From Microcosmobacter sp040493455 (GTDB lineage Bacteria; Bacteroidota; Bacteroidia; Flavobacteriales; Flavobacteriaceae): a stretch of 64,000 bases of DNA. Under the pieces are notes generated by a model that was not told where the DNA came from, did not search any database, and saw nothing but the letters and a program-made list of their open reading frames with translations. Numbering within the stretch: position 1 is the stretch's first letter; every line of letters begins with the position of its first letter. Both the position numbers and the translations under genes were made by a program. The stretch covers positions 186,001 to 250,000 of the forward strand of contig NZ_JANFDA010000004.1 of assembly GCF_040493455.1 (NCBI RefSeq), in the 5' to 3' direction. This document shows positions 63,257 to 64,000 of this stretch, piece after piece.

Positions 63257-64000
63257 ATGACTAAACTAAAAACACAATCTTTACGCAAACGCGAAAGCGA
63301 ACTCGCCAATAGTAAACGACAATTAGAAATACTATCTAATGGTATTTTTCAAAATGGTGAGTTACCAACTTTTAAGGATAAGATAGCCGAGACCAATCAA
63401 TTTCCGTTGAAAGCTCAAAAACTGGAAATCCTTCAGATTAATGTTGGATACATGTGCAATCAGGTTTGCGAACATTGCCATGTGGATGCAGGTCCAGATC
63501 GAAAAGAAATAATGACACGTGAGACTATGCAAGAGTGTTTGGAAGTCATCAAAAAAACAGGTGCGCATACACTAGACCTTACTGGAGGTGCTCCAGAAAT
63601 GAATCCAGATTTTAGATGGTTTGTTGAAGAAGCTGCCAAGGCTGGAATCAAAGATTTCATTGTGCGTTCTAACCTCACCATTATTAGAGCCAATAAAAAA
63701 TATTACGATTTACCTGAATTCTTTAAGAAACATAACGTCCATGTTGTGTCTTCAATGCCTCACTGGACAAGAGGCAAAACTGATAAGCAACGTGGCGATG
63801 GTGTTTTTGATGCATCAATACAGGCCTTAAAGGATCTCAATGCAGTGGGTTACGGTATGCCAGATAGTGATTTAAGACTCGACTTGGTTTACAATCCATC
63901 AGGAGCGTTTCTACCAGGAGATCAAATGTCCATGGAAAAAGATTTCAAAAAGGCTTTGATGGAAGATTTTGGAATTCAGTTTCATAATTTATTCGCTATT
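63257..64000 (+). CDS. arsS: Arsenosugar biosynthesis radical SAM protein ArsS, N-terminal part
   Basis: The frame opens at ATG 63257 and runs off the window after 248 codons. The radical SAM motif is CNQVCEHCHVDAGPDR (Cys67, Cys71, Cys74), followed by LDLTGGAPEMNPDFRW and VRSNLTI. Later segments DKQRGDGVFDASIQALKDLN and LPGDQMSMEKDFKKAL match the ArsS family. ArsS attaches the sugar carbon from SAM to methylated arsenic. Most family members I recall have a different residue string than SSMPHWTRG before DKQRG. The C-terminal DUF3641-type half lies outside the window. Confidence 0.92.
   Translation, partial: MTKLKTQSLRKRESELANSKRQLEILSNGIFQNGELPTFKDKIAETNQFPLKAQKLEILQINVGYMCNQVCEHCHVDAGPDRKEIMTRETMQECLEVIKKTGAHTLDLTGGAPEMNPDFRWFVEEAAKAGIKDFIVRSNLTIIRANKKYYDLPEFFKKHNVHVVSSMPHWTRGKTDKQRGDGVFDASIQALKDLNAVGYGMPDSDLRLDLVYNPSGAFLPGDQMSMEKDFKKALMEDFGIQFHNLFAI

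Overview
The window looks like a chromosome segment of a marine-type member of the Flavobacteriaceae (Bacteroidota). The evidence is the AT-rich DNA, the flavobacterial dcw gene order, type IX secretion (T9SS) C-terminal sorting tails, an ECF sigma/FecR/STN-TonB receptor trio, a mevalonate-pathway HMG-CoA reductase next to a GHMP kinase, -7 boxes of the TAnnTTTG type, and almost no Shine-Dalgarno sequences. The species cannot be fixed from the sequence alone.

Layout. (1) 1-9008: a beta-glucan utilisation operon (end of one GH17 enzyme, a GH30 lipoprotein, two GPH-family sugar transporters around a small membrane protein, a signal-less GH17), then a T9SS-secreted protein, a strong terminator and a LacI-type regulator. 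(2) 9012-11498: a secreted T9SS-type protein, a stand-alone carboxypeptidase-regulatory-like domain protein and a secreted transglutaminase-like protein. (3) 11670-27768: tRNA-Arg, a YqeY-like protein and the dcw cell division and peptidoglycan cluster on the minus strand (mraZ, rsmH, ftsL, ftsI, murE, mraY, murD, ftsW, murG, murC, ftsQ, ftsA, ftsZ), headed by a textbook MraZ operator. (4) 27984-38117: hydrolase, engB, dipeptide-type ABC permease, tail-specific protease, surE, lpxB, NlpC/P60 lipoprotein, comEC. (5) 38123-44249: thioredoxin-like protein, two POT peptide transporters and a dipeptidyl peptidase IV, a peptide-use block. (6) 44409-47022: HMG-CoA reductase and an unusual GIY-YIG::GHMP-kinase fusion with REP-like palindromes around and inside it. 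(7) 47077-54801: envelope genes (PpiD/SurA-like chaperone, CNNM/CBS protein, LptC, TPR protein, outer-membrane barrel, coaX). (8) 54903-62808: tRNA-Phe, then a minus-strand set (7TM-transglutaminase, RimK-like ATP-grasp ligase, small membrane protein, beta-barrel) divergent from an ECF sigma/FecR/TonB receptor operon. (9) 62910-64000: an arsenosugar-type AhpD-like protein and the start of the radical SAM enzyme ArsS.

The most noteworthy signal is an exact 11-mer, GGTAGGGTAAA, present three times in 3.1 kb. Each copy lies on the coding strand just upstream of a gene: the 7TM-transglutaminase, the small membrane protein and fecR. It suggests that the ECF/FecR/receptor system and the transglutaminase/ATP-grasp set form one regulon and perhaps one envelope-linked peptide-modification system. 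The second is the GIY-YIG::kinase fusion, whose inter-domain linker is encoded by two REP-like palindromes. No CRISPR array, transposase, prophage or integron was seen.
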